Below are positions 36,361 to 50,100 of a stretch of DNA of 64,000 nt, piece by piece. Each line of letters opens with the position of its first letter. The first letter of the stretch is position 1. The notes below the pieces were generated by a model that saw only the letters and a list, made by a program, of their open reading frames with translations, was not told where the DNA came from and did no database searches. Position numbers and translations under genes: made by a program. The DNA is from Lates calcarifer (Eukaryota > Chordata > Actinopteri > Centropomidae), in assembly GCF_001640805.2 (NCBI RefSeq), contig NC_066849.1, forward strand, positions 1 through 64,000. The letters run 5' to 3'.

Positions 36361-39300
36361 TTTACACACATCACACATTACTCACAATAAAAGTCCAAAT
36401 TCATGTTAACCAGACAATGGATGTTTAAATACCCAACTGAGGATGCAGACAGGTGCAGCATCCTGTTCTTCATGTACAAACCAGTGCACGTGAAACTAAA
36501 ACTGACATAAAAGGATGTTAAATATGTGACGCCACTGACACAGAGCTATGAAGTCACACACATTACACTGGCACAAAGTGATGTGTGGCAGCTAGTGCTA
36601 AGTCAGAACAAACAAACTAATCATTTCAATACTTAAACAAATTCAGTACATATCAAACGTGCACTGCTATGTACTGCCTCCGGGAAATAGCCATGTCCTG
36701 CACTTGATAATCCAACACAACAGAAGCGTTCACCTTCCCTTGTCTATTTTACTTTTATGTGTTGCTAAACTAAGTGATACAAACATCCAGTCATACTAAC
36801 ATCCTTGAATACTATTGGATTTTAATTTTAATTTACTGTCAAACTACACACCTAGCATCAGTGTTGTCATTACAATTAAGAAAAACCAGTCTTGATTTCA
36901 TAATTTTGCCGCTTCATGTAGCCAAAGAGTACCATGTCCAGAGGAAAACATGAACAAGAGTTGTGTGAATTTAAACCCGATTGCTCTTCCTCATTGATTG
37001 AATGAGTGTCTCAGTAAACTGAAATTGAATTGCAATTATTGAACTTGAATTATGAGTGAATCTGAATTGTTAGAACTGAATGTGGAAGTATATATATAGA
37101 GAGTTGAATTTTCAGTAAGGATCAAATACAGTGTCAGAACAAATGAAAACAATTTGATGATGTCACATACAGTTTCAAGATTATTGAAATTAAAATCCAG
37201 ACTAATGCTAATCAGATTCAGTTGTTCAATGCAACTTAAACAATAAAACATCTAATTATGTGATTCAAATTCAGTGCAATTATTCAAGTTGAACATTTCA
37301 AATTCCAATAGAAATGATTTAAATTCAGTTTGAAGTGACATGTATGTCTGCTCATACTCACTGCCCTCAACATTTCTGTACATTCTGCAGGAGAAGCAGG
37401 CCTCATGCTCAAAGTTACATGATTGCAAGCAAACAACTAGATATGTATCTGATTCTTCTCCTTGACAGACTCAAAATTCATACGGTACACACATTTTACA
37501 TATACATAAGATTATTTAGATGTCTAAATAAAATGACAAGACACACGCACTTAGTCCTGTCAAACTTTGGAAAAAGGTTTCTTTAACAAAAAGGCATTTG
37601 ATGTGCACTGGAGTATAGACTCCTGAAATTGTGTTTGCAGAAAGTGTAGATTCAACATCAAACCTTGCCTGAGGTATAGAACATTTAATATAAGCACATG
37701 CTTAACATGAGCAAGAGCTGGGAAACACAATTCACAAAGTGAAAATTCAATTATCCATGTGCTGCTTTTGTTGAAGAGATCAGAACAAACTGATGAAAAA
37801 CTCTTTCAGCATTTTGTATTGATGATAAATGGAATCACTGCATCAAAAACCTTTTATGTCTACACTCGTATTGCCTGGTAAACAGAATTTGTCACTGTCA
37901 TGATAAATGCTGAAAGAAGTTCTTCATCATCTTCATCATCAGTTTCCACACTGATCTGCTTTATAGTAACCAAATATAGTGGATGAGCACAGCTTTTGGT
38001 TTCAGTCTGGTTTCAGTTTAAGGCACCATGATACTATACCATAGCTGTGCACAGCCATTCCTTGTACGTTGTTCATAGTTCCAGCACCTTTAACATCTCT
38101 GTTTGTGTACAGTGGGAAAAGGGGCTAACTGACTTTGACTGACTATGTGATGGCTGAGATTCTGTTCTACAGTTTATTGGGCATGCCAATTGTCATCTTA
38201 TTATTTTAAGTTCCATAAACACATCATCAGACCTGTGACATGTCATTTCATCCTTTTAACTATTCAAGTGTCATACAAACCTGTTTGACTAGATTTCAAT
38301 GGGAAAACAACAAACCTCTGTGGGTGACAAGTAGAAAAGCTTCCATTTGCTTTCAGTCTGTGTTTTCTTATTAAAAGAATCACAATCAATCAATATTCAA
38401 AGTAAAGTTGTAAATAAATTTGTTCTAACACACAGCTGCAGTTACTGACATGATCACTGCCTCTTCTCATGAAAACCTGTCCAGTGAATCCAGTTCCACT
38501 TTGGACTCCACTCCTGGTTTTCTCTGCAGCCTCTCTGGAGTGATACCACTCTCATCCTCTCTCCACCATTTCAAACAGCTGCCTGCAGTCTACCCTGTGA
38601 TGGAGGAAGAGGGAGACAACCTTTGTTGACAGGAAAACATTGGAGGGAGGGAGTGTGAGATCTATCAGACAGGAGGAGGAAACCAGTGGCCACGCTCCTT
38701 TATTACCTTTATCACCGTACCTTTTAACAGAATTGTGTTTTTCAGTCCAAGTCAAAGTTGCAAAGTTTGAAATTTCATTTTCCTTTAAAACAAACAGAAA
38801 ACAGAGAGACAGATATTTAGTGTCAAAGTCCAGGTGGGGACCCAAATGAATTTCTCTGTCCCTCATTTCCTGTCACTAAAAACATAAAGTAAAAAAGAAA
38901 GCACTTTTTAGCCTCTTCATTGATGCATCATGTTGTGTTACACCTTCTCAGCACCCTGTGTTAGACAGGAGCTGAGCTGTGTGACCACACACAATTACAG
39001 ATAAGCACACAAATCAACACACTTGAAAGTGATAAAGATCCAGTGCAGAGTTGCACGTGTTTAAAAATGCAGACCACAGGTAATTACTTGTTGAGGCTGT
39101 CGTTCATTCCAACATTAGAAACTGCAAGATTAGAACTCTTGTGTTGTTTGCAACAGAAGTCCCCTTTGGCTTCCCATAAATTGAATGCTGGTGTAGACCA
39201 AAGAAAGCTAAAAGGAGGATGACTATTGGACTTAAAATCATCAACTGGACACAAACATGACAAGTGAATGATAATGTTACTCAGTGTCAGCTGGATGAGT

Positions 39301-40405
39301 AACACATAAGCTATTATACTGAAATTAGATGATAAAAGATCTTTTGTGATCTGTTTTCTTTCCTGTCCTTGTGTTTTTGTGGATTTGTTAAGCATCATAA
39401 GTCATGGCCCAAGAATGATCCCAAATCCACATTTAGCCAAGTATGGTTTGAATGACGGGAGGTGTTTATGCCCCGCCCGTGTTGATGAACATAGTGCTCT
39501 GGTTGGACTACCAAATAGGTCCTGGGGCCCAAGGGCTCAGGGGCCTTTAAGCAAAAGTCACTTTCAAATATTTTATGTTGAAAAGTCAAAGAAGGGATGT
39601 CGTCACCACAGTGTTCTGCTCCTGATCCTGATCCAAGACCATACCATGTTCTGAACATATATTTATTCTTTGTAACATTGTTTTCCTGCTCAATACAGCT
39701 CCTCAGTGCATACCAAGAGTACAACAAGGCTAAGCAAGTAGTAAAGCAATTTAAATATGTTTGAGCAGCTCTGCTTTAAGAAAGTGTTGCTGGAGTGCTG
39801 TTGCCATTGGAGGGGTGTGTGCTTGGTTTGTGGCAGTGTTTAGGTGGGTGGTACGTGACAAAGTAACATCCAAATGAGTGTCAGGACCAAAGGTTCCTCA
39901 GCAGAACATTGTGTTATAACAAGATCAATGTTGTTCACTTCATCCACCAGTGGTCATAATGTTATGGCTGATCTGTATATTCCTTTGCACTCTGAGCGAT
40001 CGCTTCAGTGAGTCTGTCCACCAGCGATCCACTACTGCCCCCTGCTGTCGAGAACTGTAGAACTACATATAATGCAGTTGAAATGATCCTACAGTAAACT
40101 GTGATTAAGTAGACAAGTAGACCTTTAAACATTTGTGACGTTTTGTGATTTTTTTTCATTAATGAGTACTTAGGTGGTAGGACTGTGTTACATCATTCTG
40201 TAACCATACTGCAGAATCTTAGGCTCATGTACCCCAACCTCTAAAGTACAAAAAAATAAAAAAAAATAAATAAAAATAAAATAAAATAAATAAAGTTACA
40301 AAAAAGTTACAAAATTCCAAATCTACAAAACTTACTAACTACTGTACTTACTAACGTGATTAACAGTAATAATATTGATAAGATGATTAGAAGAAGAAAA
40401 AGAAT
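36361..40405. other. phb2-ptma intergenic region, middle part
   Basis: AT-rich. 36965-37333 shows diffuse inverted gaatttaaa/tttaaattc ends and many gaattg motifs, suggesting an old MITE. A CTCF-like site lies at 40034-40048 and an AAAATAAA-rich stretch at 40250-40300. No gene recognised. Confidence 0.5.
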
Positions 40406-40500
40406 GGTAAATGGTAAATGGACTGTACTTATATAACGCTTTGCTAGTCAGAAAAGACAGACAGCGCTTTTTCTATACATGCAAGTAAGTGCTCTCTAAC
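40406..40500 (-). mobile_element. SINE tail fragment (inverted)
   Basis: Contains aatggtaaatggactgtact and a diverged form of the gcgcttttctatac block, the reverse complement of the tail of the SINE at 24652-24895. Confidence 0.6.
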
Positions 40501-43290
40501 ACACACACATTTATACACTGATGCACACAAGAAGGTAAATGAGGTTTTTCTTAAAAGCAAATGGTCTGATAAATATACTTTGTTCCTCTAAAATGAGCTG
40601 AAATTGATGGTATTAGTGTTAATACTGGCTTTTATTTTGATGTAACAGCCAGTGGTGGCAGCCATTCTGCTAATAGTTGGTTGACAGCTCTGTTGATCTC
40701 TTCACCAAATAGGAGACACATCTGTGTCAGAAATTCCCCATGTCACCAATACACAATTACAAGTCAGAGGCAGAATTGGTTTCCTTACTGCTCATAATTA
40801 TTGTTTAACAATATAATGTGAATGTGGCATGAGGAAAAGTATGTGCAAGAAATATCTCTGTCTTATATGAAGCACTATTGCATTACAGATCAGTGCTATG
40901 GACTCTCCTACACATAGCACAACATGTTTGAGAGAGAGAGAGAGAGAGAGAAAAGGAGGTGCAGTAACTCCCCAGTGCAAATGGATTCAAGAAGTGGATG
41001 ATGAGTATTACACCCCACCTGCACACCAGGATCAACACTATTAAATCAACAGGAAACAATAAAGGCATTTGAATAGGACTCCCTTATATATTCTTCAGTC
41101 ATCTACAGTTAGATGTCTACAGGGAGTCAGCACAAACCTGTATTGTGGGGCTGTGGTTTAAGGTACCAATGAGACAACAAAATACAATCCAGGAAGGCTA
41201 GTTGTAGTAACAAATTATGTGTTCAGAGATTATTAAACACCAAGACACTTCACAACAATTTAATACTAACAAACAGAATTAGAAACTCTGGAAAGTTATT
41301 GATGTGGTAACTATTTTATCTCTCACCACACCAGGTAACCAGCAGAAATGCTCAATTTATGTTACAAAGTAACTGACCAGAAATGCATGTGCTTGCTTGT
41401 ATTTGATTGGCCAGCACAGTGCACACTGAAGCACAAGTTAAGTGATGTTAAAAATGTTTCACCCTGTGTTGTTTTGCTAAAGCCCCCTGAGTTTGGACCT
41501 CTGCCGCACCAAGGGGACCACCTCCATTCACGCAGTACTCAGTCTGAATGTGGCCTAAAATCACCCTAAAGACATCATGAAACAACAAAATGAATGACAC
41601 ACAGAGGCACATAAAGGAAGTACATAGTTCTTTGCAACAACAGTAAGAGACTCAGTGAAAGCTAAGTATAAAACCAATAGTTAGATAAAACACAAAATCA
41701 TATAAACCAAGTGTGCAAATGTGCCAGTATAAACAGTATGCAGACAATAGCAGTGTAGGTAACTGCTGCATAAAGTAAATGAAAATACATTTGCTCATTA
41801 GAAAGTTAATTGTCACAGGAACACTGAACAGACATCTTTCTCTGAGTACCAAGCCAAAACTGTTTGTGGCATCAACTGGAAAGGTCAGAAGTCAGTACAC
41901 AAGAGGACAAAGCTCAAGGAGGACACTGACATCTGACACCAGAGACCATCTTCGAACAAATGCATTTATTTTTTCAGTTTAGTTTAGCGTATGTTAAAAA
42001 TGTGGCCTGTATCGTGAGGATTTCAGTCCTGCTTTGACTGCCAGTCCATTCTGCCCCTAATTCGCTCCTGCCATTACCTACAGCCAAACACCCCACCCAC
42101 TTTCACGAGCCTGCTCTGGCTGATTGACAGCTGTATCAACCACTCAGTGGGCGCAAAGCGTCAGCTTTATGTTCACTCCAGTTCACTAACCAATCAGTTG
42201 AAATGTTCAACAATCGCTACGCCACATGGACTCTAAAGGCAGCCATATTGGTGAGGGACAAAAACAGCGCTGGTTGCACTCTTTCAAATCTTCTGATGCA
42301 GAATACAGAGGAAATCTCAATGACAGTTTCTTTCTCTCAGTGTTTCCTTCCTTTTTCAAATGAAGCTTTGTATTTGTATTTAATCAGATAATAATCAGTG
42401 TTTATTATCTAGTTTTGTGTAGAAGAATGTGGATGTAACAGATAATGAAACTTAAGAACAGTAAATCAGTGGATAAAACACTGCTGATGTTTATGTTTTA
42501 AATCTTTATGTATTCTACACAGAACATTTTGACATTAACATGATTTAAATATCTTTCCATACACGTCCATGCACACCCCTCCCCCTTTTCTTTTTTCAAC
42601 CCCTACTGCCCATTTCTCCTCCTCTTATTTTTTTTTCCTTTCCCTGCTTCCTCTCTCACCCATCACTCATCCCCAGTCTGCCTCCCTGTGTCCCTCTTTC
42701 TCCCTCCCTGTCTCCCTCCATCCATATCTGGTGCTCTCTCTCCTCCTCTGTCCCTCTCTCTGTCCCTCTCTGTTTCTCTCTGTTTCTATGTGACTCTGTC
42801 TCATTCTGTCTATCTTTATGTCTAAATGCTGAAATTAAACAAAAAAACATCCACAGACAAACACCTACACAAACAATCCAAATGGACAGGCCAATGAAGA
42901 GAAAAAAAAGGTTAACCACATATTTTACTTTGTAGCCTACATAACCTGGGGTAACCAACAGTCATGGCACCAGTGGTAGTTGAGCCATTTGACGGTAGAT
43001 ATAGAGATAGAGCAATATCTGCTACAGTAGTAGTAGTGGTAGCAACAGCAATACTTCAATAAGAATAGGAGTAGTAACAGAAGTACCAGCAGATGGCTAA
43101 CTGGAATATTTACAGTAGCAGTGGGTATTGTGGGTATCACTTACTGGTTTGTACTTGAATAAAGTACATTACACTCAAGTATGATGCTTGGAAAATTTGT
43201 TTTTTTTTCCATTAATTTTGAAGTATTTGCATTTTACTGAAGTGATTCTACTCTGTAATGTGAGTGTGAATGGTTGTTTTTTCCAGCGCT
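40501..43290. other. phb2-ptma intergenic region, distal part
   Basis: Includes a (GA)n run (40930-40950), a segment with CCAAT and YY1-like motifs (42010-42260) and a polypyrimidine-rich stretch (42577-42800). No coding gene recognised. Confidence 0.5.
42577..42800 (+). repeat. Long C/T-rich low-complexity tract
   Basis: Over 220 bases dominated by CTCC, TCTC and TTTTC on the plus strand. Confidence 0.85.
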
Positions 43291-43400
43291 GTGATAGACT
43301 GGTGATCTGTACAGGGTGTTCCCCGCCTCTTACCCAGTGTCATAGGCTCCAGCACCCTATGACCCTCAAAGGATAAGTGGTATAGATAATGGATGGATGA
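43290..43400 (+). mobile_element. Dispersed repeat tail ending in (ATGG)n
   Basis: gactggtgatctgtacaggg, then gtcataggctccagcaccct, ending aatggatggatga. This is the same repeat tail seen inverted at 59475-59700, a motif widespread in teleost genomes (probably a non-LTR retrotransposon 3' end). Confidence 0.6.
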
Positions 43401-43829
43401 ATGCACTATGAAAACTTTTTGCTTCTTGACTGACTGTAATAAAGATTTCTCTCTTAGTCCAAAGCATATAGTAAACTCAAAAAGTTATGCACTGATTGAA
43501 TCAGCATTGTAAGAGCTAAGCTAGATGCTATTTACAGCAGGGCCAGCTACACTAACATGCAGCCTATAGTTAATGCTTCAGTGACTTTACTTTTAAACTC
43601 AGCTGTACGGTGAGCCGCAGCAGTGGTTTTAGTAGCAGTACCACATTCAGCAGCAGATACAGCAGGTGCTTGCTGTGGTTGGTCTGGACTGCATAACTTA
43701 TTAAGGGATTAAAGCTACACAGTGCGCGCAGGTATATGTTAACAACACAAGGCATGTAAGACATTTATACTGTGCACCTGTGTCTGTGTATGTTTATCAA
43801 AAAGCGACAGTAAAAGTGTGTGTAGAGAT

Positions 43830-43832
<3 letters not shown>

Positions 43833-43875
<43 letters not shown>
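43833..43875. repeat. (AC)21 microsatellite upstream of ptma
   Basis: Pure AC run about 30 bases before the first CCAAT box of the ptma promoter. Confidence 0.97.
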
Positions 43876-43879
<4 letters not shown>

Positions 43880-43906
43880 AAAGGGTTGTCTATTGTTTTC
43901 CTCTGG

Positions 43907-44129
43907 CCAATTGCAGGCTGAATATTTTCAAAGCTAATCGACCAATCACAGTGTACTTCCAGACACCTTTCGCCTCCCCCCCGTTGAATAAAGGCAGGAC
44001 TTGAGCTGGTAGACACGCCGCTGGCAACACAGCGTCTTTCCTACACGCTAACTGGCTGAAGGAGGATAAGTCTGTTTTTGAATTTAGCTATTTTCTGACT
44101 GGATATTAATTTCTTCTTGTATAACTAAC
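43907..44129 (+). promoter_or_regulatory. ptma: ptma promoter and 5' UTR
   Basis: Two CCAAT boxes in the same orientation, at 43907-43911 and 43942-43946, about 35 bases apart (NF-Y-like arrangement). A TATA-like gaataaagg lies at about 43984-43993. The start codon is at 44130, so the transcript probably begins near 44015. Start site inferred, not proven. Confidence 0.6.
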
Positions 44130-44174
44130 ATGGCGGACAGTAGAGTAGAAAGCAGCGGAGAACTGAGCGCCAAG
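44130..44174 (+). CDS. ptma: ptma coding exon 1
   Basis: ATG context taacATGG. Encodes MADSRVESSGELSAK, then donor gtaagg. Confidence 0.94.
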
Positions 44175-47100
44175 GTAAGGACAAGAGAAGAGATGAGGAC
44201 ACAATGCTTTTTCTAACTCCTGCCTCCATTTGTAACTGTATTAGTAATTTGCCTATTTTAAGCACAGTGTCGACATAAAAGAAGACTCTCAGTTTAGTTA
44301 ATGCTGTCCAAAAATATTTCCTCTAAATGTAGTAAATTGACATTAAACTCCGTGCTGTTGGAATCCCTTGTTGTGTCTAGGTAAAGCAGCTGTGAGAATG
44401 GATGGGGAGTGAAGACAGGCTGGTCAAGGCACCGGTTAAGAAAATCTAAAATAAATCGGCTTCCTCTCTGGCTTTAAGTCTGCACTGCCTCCTCGTTGAA
44501 TCTACACGGAGTCCGACACGAGGAGATTATAGCATGCCTATCTGTCATTTTACAAACTAGATTTAGGGACTCCATAGTTGCTCCATCCAGGTTGCTCTCT
44601 GTAGACTGCAGTTCGTGCTCGTGCTGTCATCAAACTCACTGAAAGATTTGCCAGTTGAATAAGTAAATCAGATCTAATTGACTGTTCATTTGTTCCTCCT
44701 CTGAAGCATTTAGAACCATGCAGCGATTTAATGGAATAAAGACTTTGATCATTTCACTACGCTACCGCCCACTCAGCGTTTGAATGTAAAACTGTGTAGG
44801 CTATAGGTCTTGTTTTAACAGCTGCTGTTTGCTTGGTTTTTTTTTAAAATTGAAATACTAGTATCGATAAAGCGATGACTGCTGATATTTGAGTCACATG
44901 CAAAATTGAAATTGCATATTAATTTGCTACTGTATTTGGAGGGAGTTCTTTTGTTCGGAGTTTGACAGAACTGTATGGTGAACTTGGGCTACGAATACAG
45001 AGCCTATTATACATGACTAATAACTACACTATCCAGCTTAGTCTGGCCAGGTTGTTGGTGAACACTAATCGGTGACGTGATTGAACAACAATCTTAGTTT
45101 ATTCATCTCGAGCTCCTTCTGAGTGCCGGCGAAGAGCTTCGATTAATCGGCGGGGGCGCGCACGGTTCCGTGTTTCGTCGTGTTTTTGTTAAAACTGTGG
45201 AGGTGCGGTATGTCACCAGGTAGAGTGCCGCTCCTCCCCGTCTCGCCCTTGTCATCATTGTTTTCTTTGATAAGGGTTTAACTCCGCCGTCCCCTCCTGT
45301 ACCTGCTGCTTATTGTGAGTGCGGGATGCCGAGGCGGCTATATTGATTTCCGCTAGCCCTCAGTTTTGTTTCTGTGCTGTCGTCACTTGGAAAAAGCCCC
45401 TTTCAATAACGAGTGAGCGAGTGACATTTAAGAACAAAGCTTAACAGTATAGCTTAATAGTTATATGTATGTACCACACACACACACACACCCGTTCTCT
45501 TCTCCCGTTACCTTTAGCAGCTGGTACGCGAGGGGCAGATCGTGTCTGTCTCTCTGAGCCGCGCGCAGCGCTCGGTTCGACTGCAAGCCGCGGGGGGGCG
45601 CGAGGGACACAGACATCTCTGCCTAAAAAAAAGGCCATAGCAGCGCTGAGAGTCTGGCGGCAAAGAGCAAAGATCAGCAACAGGATGTTCATAATTCTGT
45701 GACAGCCTCACAGACATTTAAATGAAGTTAGAATGACTGATGACTGCTATTCACTCACAACGAGAACATTTGGACTGATATTGTGTGTGTTCTGCTGTAT
45801 GACGAGGTAATTACGGTGGCCTACTGTATGTGTGGGAAATGTGACTACACCCATGGACTACACGGTCCAGAGGACACTGGAGATAGCGTCAAGGATGTCC
45901 TGGAAGCACGTCATGATACAGCAGCATGATATTATAACACTGATGTGTAGTAGACTACGATATATTAGTTATAGTGTTGTTCGGGTGGCACATACATTGA
46001 GGGCTAGTACTGCTGAGGTTGTTTGGGGAACTTCAACTGAAGAAAAACATTTACTTGCTTTAGCACCCGACATGATTAGCTTACAGAGAATAATCAGCCT
46101 CTGTGCTGCTGGGAGTCGAAGTCTTTACACTCCTGCGTCTCTGGTCTCAACTGCAGCAGTGACAGACGGTGTGAGGTTTCAGCCAGTCAGGACGAGGTGG
46201 GAGGGACTCATAAAAAAAACTGACCAATAGGAGGAGTGAGCTCTAAACTACCACTTGACTGTAAAAGGCAACTTGCAGGCCAGCTCCCTGAGGTTGAGGA
46301 GGATGGAGGAGGAAGCATCTTTGAGAGTTTCCCTCCTTTTTTAGCAGGACACAAATCCCGCTCTGAGGACTGCATGTAGTGCCAAACCACACTAGTACTT
46401 TGTTGTTGTTTGTTGTTGTTGTCAAGTTCCTATTTTCCAACTGTAACTAGCACCAACTGCACTTCTGAGCTTTGTCTGTGTGGTTTATAGCGAGAGATGC
46501 ATGAAAAGAAAACTCTCCATACTGAGTGAATTTCCATGGGAATATTTAGCATTTCTGAGAGGACATCTTTCATTTTGTACATTGACACACTTTTCCCCCC
46601 AAATGCTTCAGGTCAAACATATCAATAGAAATGAATGTATAAAAAATAAAACATTACACAATTTCACATTTTCACTTTGAGTAACTATTTAATCTTCTAG
46701 CGTTTGACCACAGAGCCAAGAACATGAGATAGAAAAAATGCACACAGACAATCCACAGCTGAGAAAACCCCTGAGGTGTGAAAACATTTTGCACAGCATT
46801 TGACACAGAAAGCTGAACACTGACCTTCCACACTTATCAATTATGTTAATCTGAAAACATAAAGATTGTCATGTATTGTCAGGTTTGGTCATTAAGTCAT
46901 TTTGTCCTTGTGATCTTTACGCAGCACTAGATTCATAAAACTGGATGTGTGTCTAAGACTATGTTTGCTTTTAGGAGCTGAAGGAGAAGAAACAGACTGA
47001 AGAGACAGAGAACGGAGAGGATGCTGCTGCCAACGGCAAAACTGTAAGAACAGCTCCTCTTATTTCTCTCTCACCTTCCAGAACACAGATGATCTTTGTC

Positions 47101-50100
47101 TCTCTGCCGGTGATGAATACTGTATAACTGTCTCACCCTGTCAGGATGAGGAGAATGGCGAGCAGGGCAATGAAGTAGAGGAGGACGAGGAGGACGTGGG
47201 AGAAGAAGAGGAGGAGGAGGATGGAGAGGGTAGGTGTCTTCACACTATGCTGAGCAAAAAAGGATGAAGAAACAACAAGAAGAGTGTAGGGTCATGAAAC
47301 CCAGCCAGTGCACATCTAATGCTATTTGTGTGTGTGTGTATATTACATATATACACATTTATTCATGAGGTAGTCACCTGCAGTGGTTTTCCAACAGTCT
47401 TGAAGGAGTTCCCAGAGATGCTGAGCACTTGTTGGCTGCTTTGTCCTCACTCTGTGGTCCAACTCATCCCAAACCATCTCAGTTGGGTTTAGGTCAGGTG
47501 AGTGGGCCAGGTCATCTGACGCAGATTACAGATTTCCACTGGTCTAATGTCCATTCCTTATGTTTCTGTGAGGCTGGTAACTCTAATGAACTGATCCTCT
47601 GTAGCAGAGCTAACTCTTGGTCTCTCCTGGGCCGGTCCTCATATGAGCCAGCTTCATCACAGTGTTTGATGGCGACTGTACTTAAGGATACATTCAAAGT
47701 TCCTGAAATTTTCTGCACTGACTGACCTTCATGTCTTAAAGTAATGATGGACAGTCGTTTCTCTTGCTTAGTTGACTGGTTGTTGCCATAATATGGATTG
47801 GAACAGTAGCTGAATAGGGCTATTCACTGTATAGAACTGTTTACCAACACTACCTCTGCACAACACAACTGATGGTCTCACATTAAGAAGGCAAGAAATT
47901 CCACAGATTAATTGATAGACACCTGTTAACTGAAACCATTCAGTGATACTCATGATCTGAAGAATCTAAAGTATGAACATATTTTGGTTTACACTTTTTG
48001 ATTACTACATAATACTACATAATTCCATATGTGTTCCATTCATAGTTTTGATGTCTTCAGTTTTAATCGACGATGTAGAAAATAATAAAAACAAAGAAAA
48101 ACCATTGAATTAGAATGTGTGTCCTAACTTTTGACTGGTACTGTATATATTTGTGAAAGCGACTGCATATTTAAAACATGCATTCAAATAATACTTTGAC
48201 ACTGTAGCAGCTCTTATACAAAACCTATTTCACATGGTTAGCAGAAACTGGTTGCTACTGACTTGGAGCTTCAGTATAGAAGCCCAGTCCAGTCCTCACT
48301 CTGAAGAAGATAATAATTACCATTAATATGACCATGCATGTTAAACAGTACAGGATTTTAGTTACAAAGCATTTTCTTTAATTAATTAAAGTAACTGGTG
48401 TTGCTGGAAATTATTTCCTCTAAATTAATGAAATAGAATGCAAGTGTACACCTGGTTCCAATGAAATGTTTCTTTGGGACACATCAAGCAACTGAACAGA
48501 AGTCAGTATTCAGAATATCACTATTCACAAAACGTATTTCTTACATGCACTAAGAAGGCTACATTTTGTTAGAATAAAATTGTGTTCTGTGTAATATAAA
48601 CATATAAAGCCTGTGCTATGACTTTTAATTAAACACATGTATACATTTAGTGGATCACCAAGGAGGAGATTTCACTGAAACACATATTTATTTAATGCAA
48701 TGACTGTCCTGCCACCTGCTGGACAGACTGTACAACTGTATAATGTCCTTGAGATGCTACTGACATGAGTTACTGTGACTGGGAGTGAAAGCCACATTAA
48801 AGTAAGTTTATTTAAATGTAATTCAATTCAGTAGCTGTTAGGCAGTTACCTACTCTGACTATTTGGAAAGTTAAACTAAAGTGCAAGTTCCTGTTGTCGC
48901 TTTAACAAATAATTTAAACTTTGAGAACATTTTCGGTTTTAGTGAGTAATCCCTGGGAGGAAAACAAGGCTAGATGATATTGGATATTTGATATGGAAAT
49001 ATAACATATGCAGTAAATAATATAGAATACAAATCATATAATACAGAAATTAAAATCTATGATATGTGTGTGCTTGGAAAAAAAACAGTCTATAATGAGA
49101 CAAAGTAGTGTCAGACTGATCCCTGTTTGGTGCTATTTACACAGACCATGTTTGCAGCTGTAGGTCCAGACACCTCACAGCTAAACCACAGAATCATTAT
49201 GTGCTTCAAAGTGTTCACATTGGAGACTCAGTATGAACAGTGAGTGCAGATGACGGAGCGGTGTCATTTTGTTGCACAAAAGTGTGATCAAGTTACAGTA
49301 TTTAATGACTGATCGTTTTGTACTCTGTAATTGCAGCACTTATATTCTTTCTTATAAATATCTCACTTATATTCACTTATATTCTTTCTTTGTGTCCATC
49401 TTCTATCATAAAGTCAGTATCCCTCATTCATTCATTGCTCATTATCCCCCCTTCTGTTTAGTAAGATATAGTACAGTCCATCAGAATGAACAAAAAACCA
49501 TTCAGCAGCTGCTTCAATACAGCGTTCATCCCCCGTCACAGTAACCTGCTGCCACTGACATTGCACTGCCTGTATTTACATGTTATTTAACATGTGCATT
49601 AGTTAAAATCACACACACCCTCACATAAACCCAGATCACACCTCTAAGTAGTAGACTGAGGAGACAAACCTGAAAGGCGGCTCCATCATTGATCAGTATA
49701 GTGAGTGCCACCTGACTGTCTGAGGCAGCTGCTCAGTGCTTCCCCAACCAGCACCACCATCCTCACAGTATTTCACATTGGTCACCTTGTGAAAAGGTTA
49801 ATGAATTATCATGCTCTTATAGTCACGTTCAAGTTCATATTGAGGAAAACAGAAATGATGAATGAGGAGAGAAACAAAACTAAACGAAAAAACTTGGCCT
49901 GAGTTTATCCATCGTCATTTTGATTATCTTTGTGTATTCAGGTGATGAAGAGGATGATGAAGAAGATGACTTTGATGGGCCAACAGGGAAGAGAGTAGCT
50001 GAGGATGATGATGATGAAGAGGTGAGGAAGAGTTGCCATACATACGTCTCTTCAGTTGTAAAAAGAGCAGGGACCTAAGAAGTACACATCTGTCTCCATG

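Noticed and set aside
45734..45776. Possible C/D-box snoRNA (tgatga then ctga)
   Set aside because: The boxes are only about 40 bases apart and no terminal stem forms. No C/D snoRNA fits.
45832..46230. 132-codon open frame in ptma intron 1
   Set aside because: No recognisable domain, no homology that I know of and no splice-site or poly(A) support. Treated as a chance frame.
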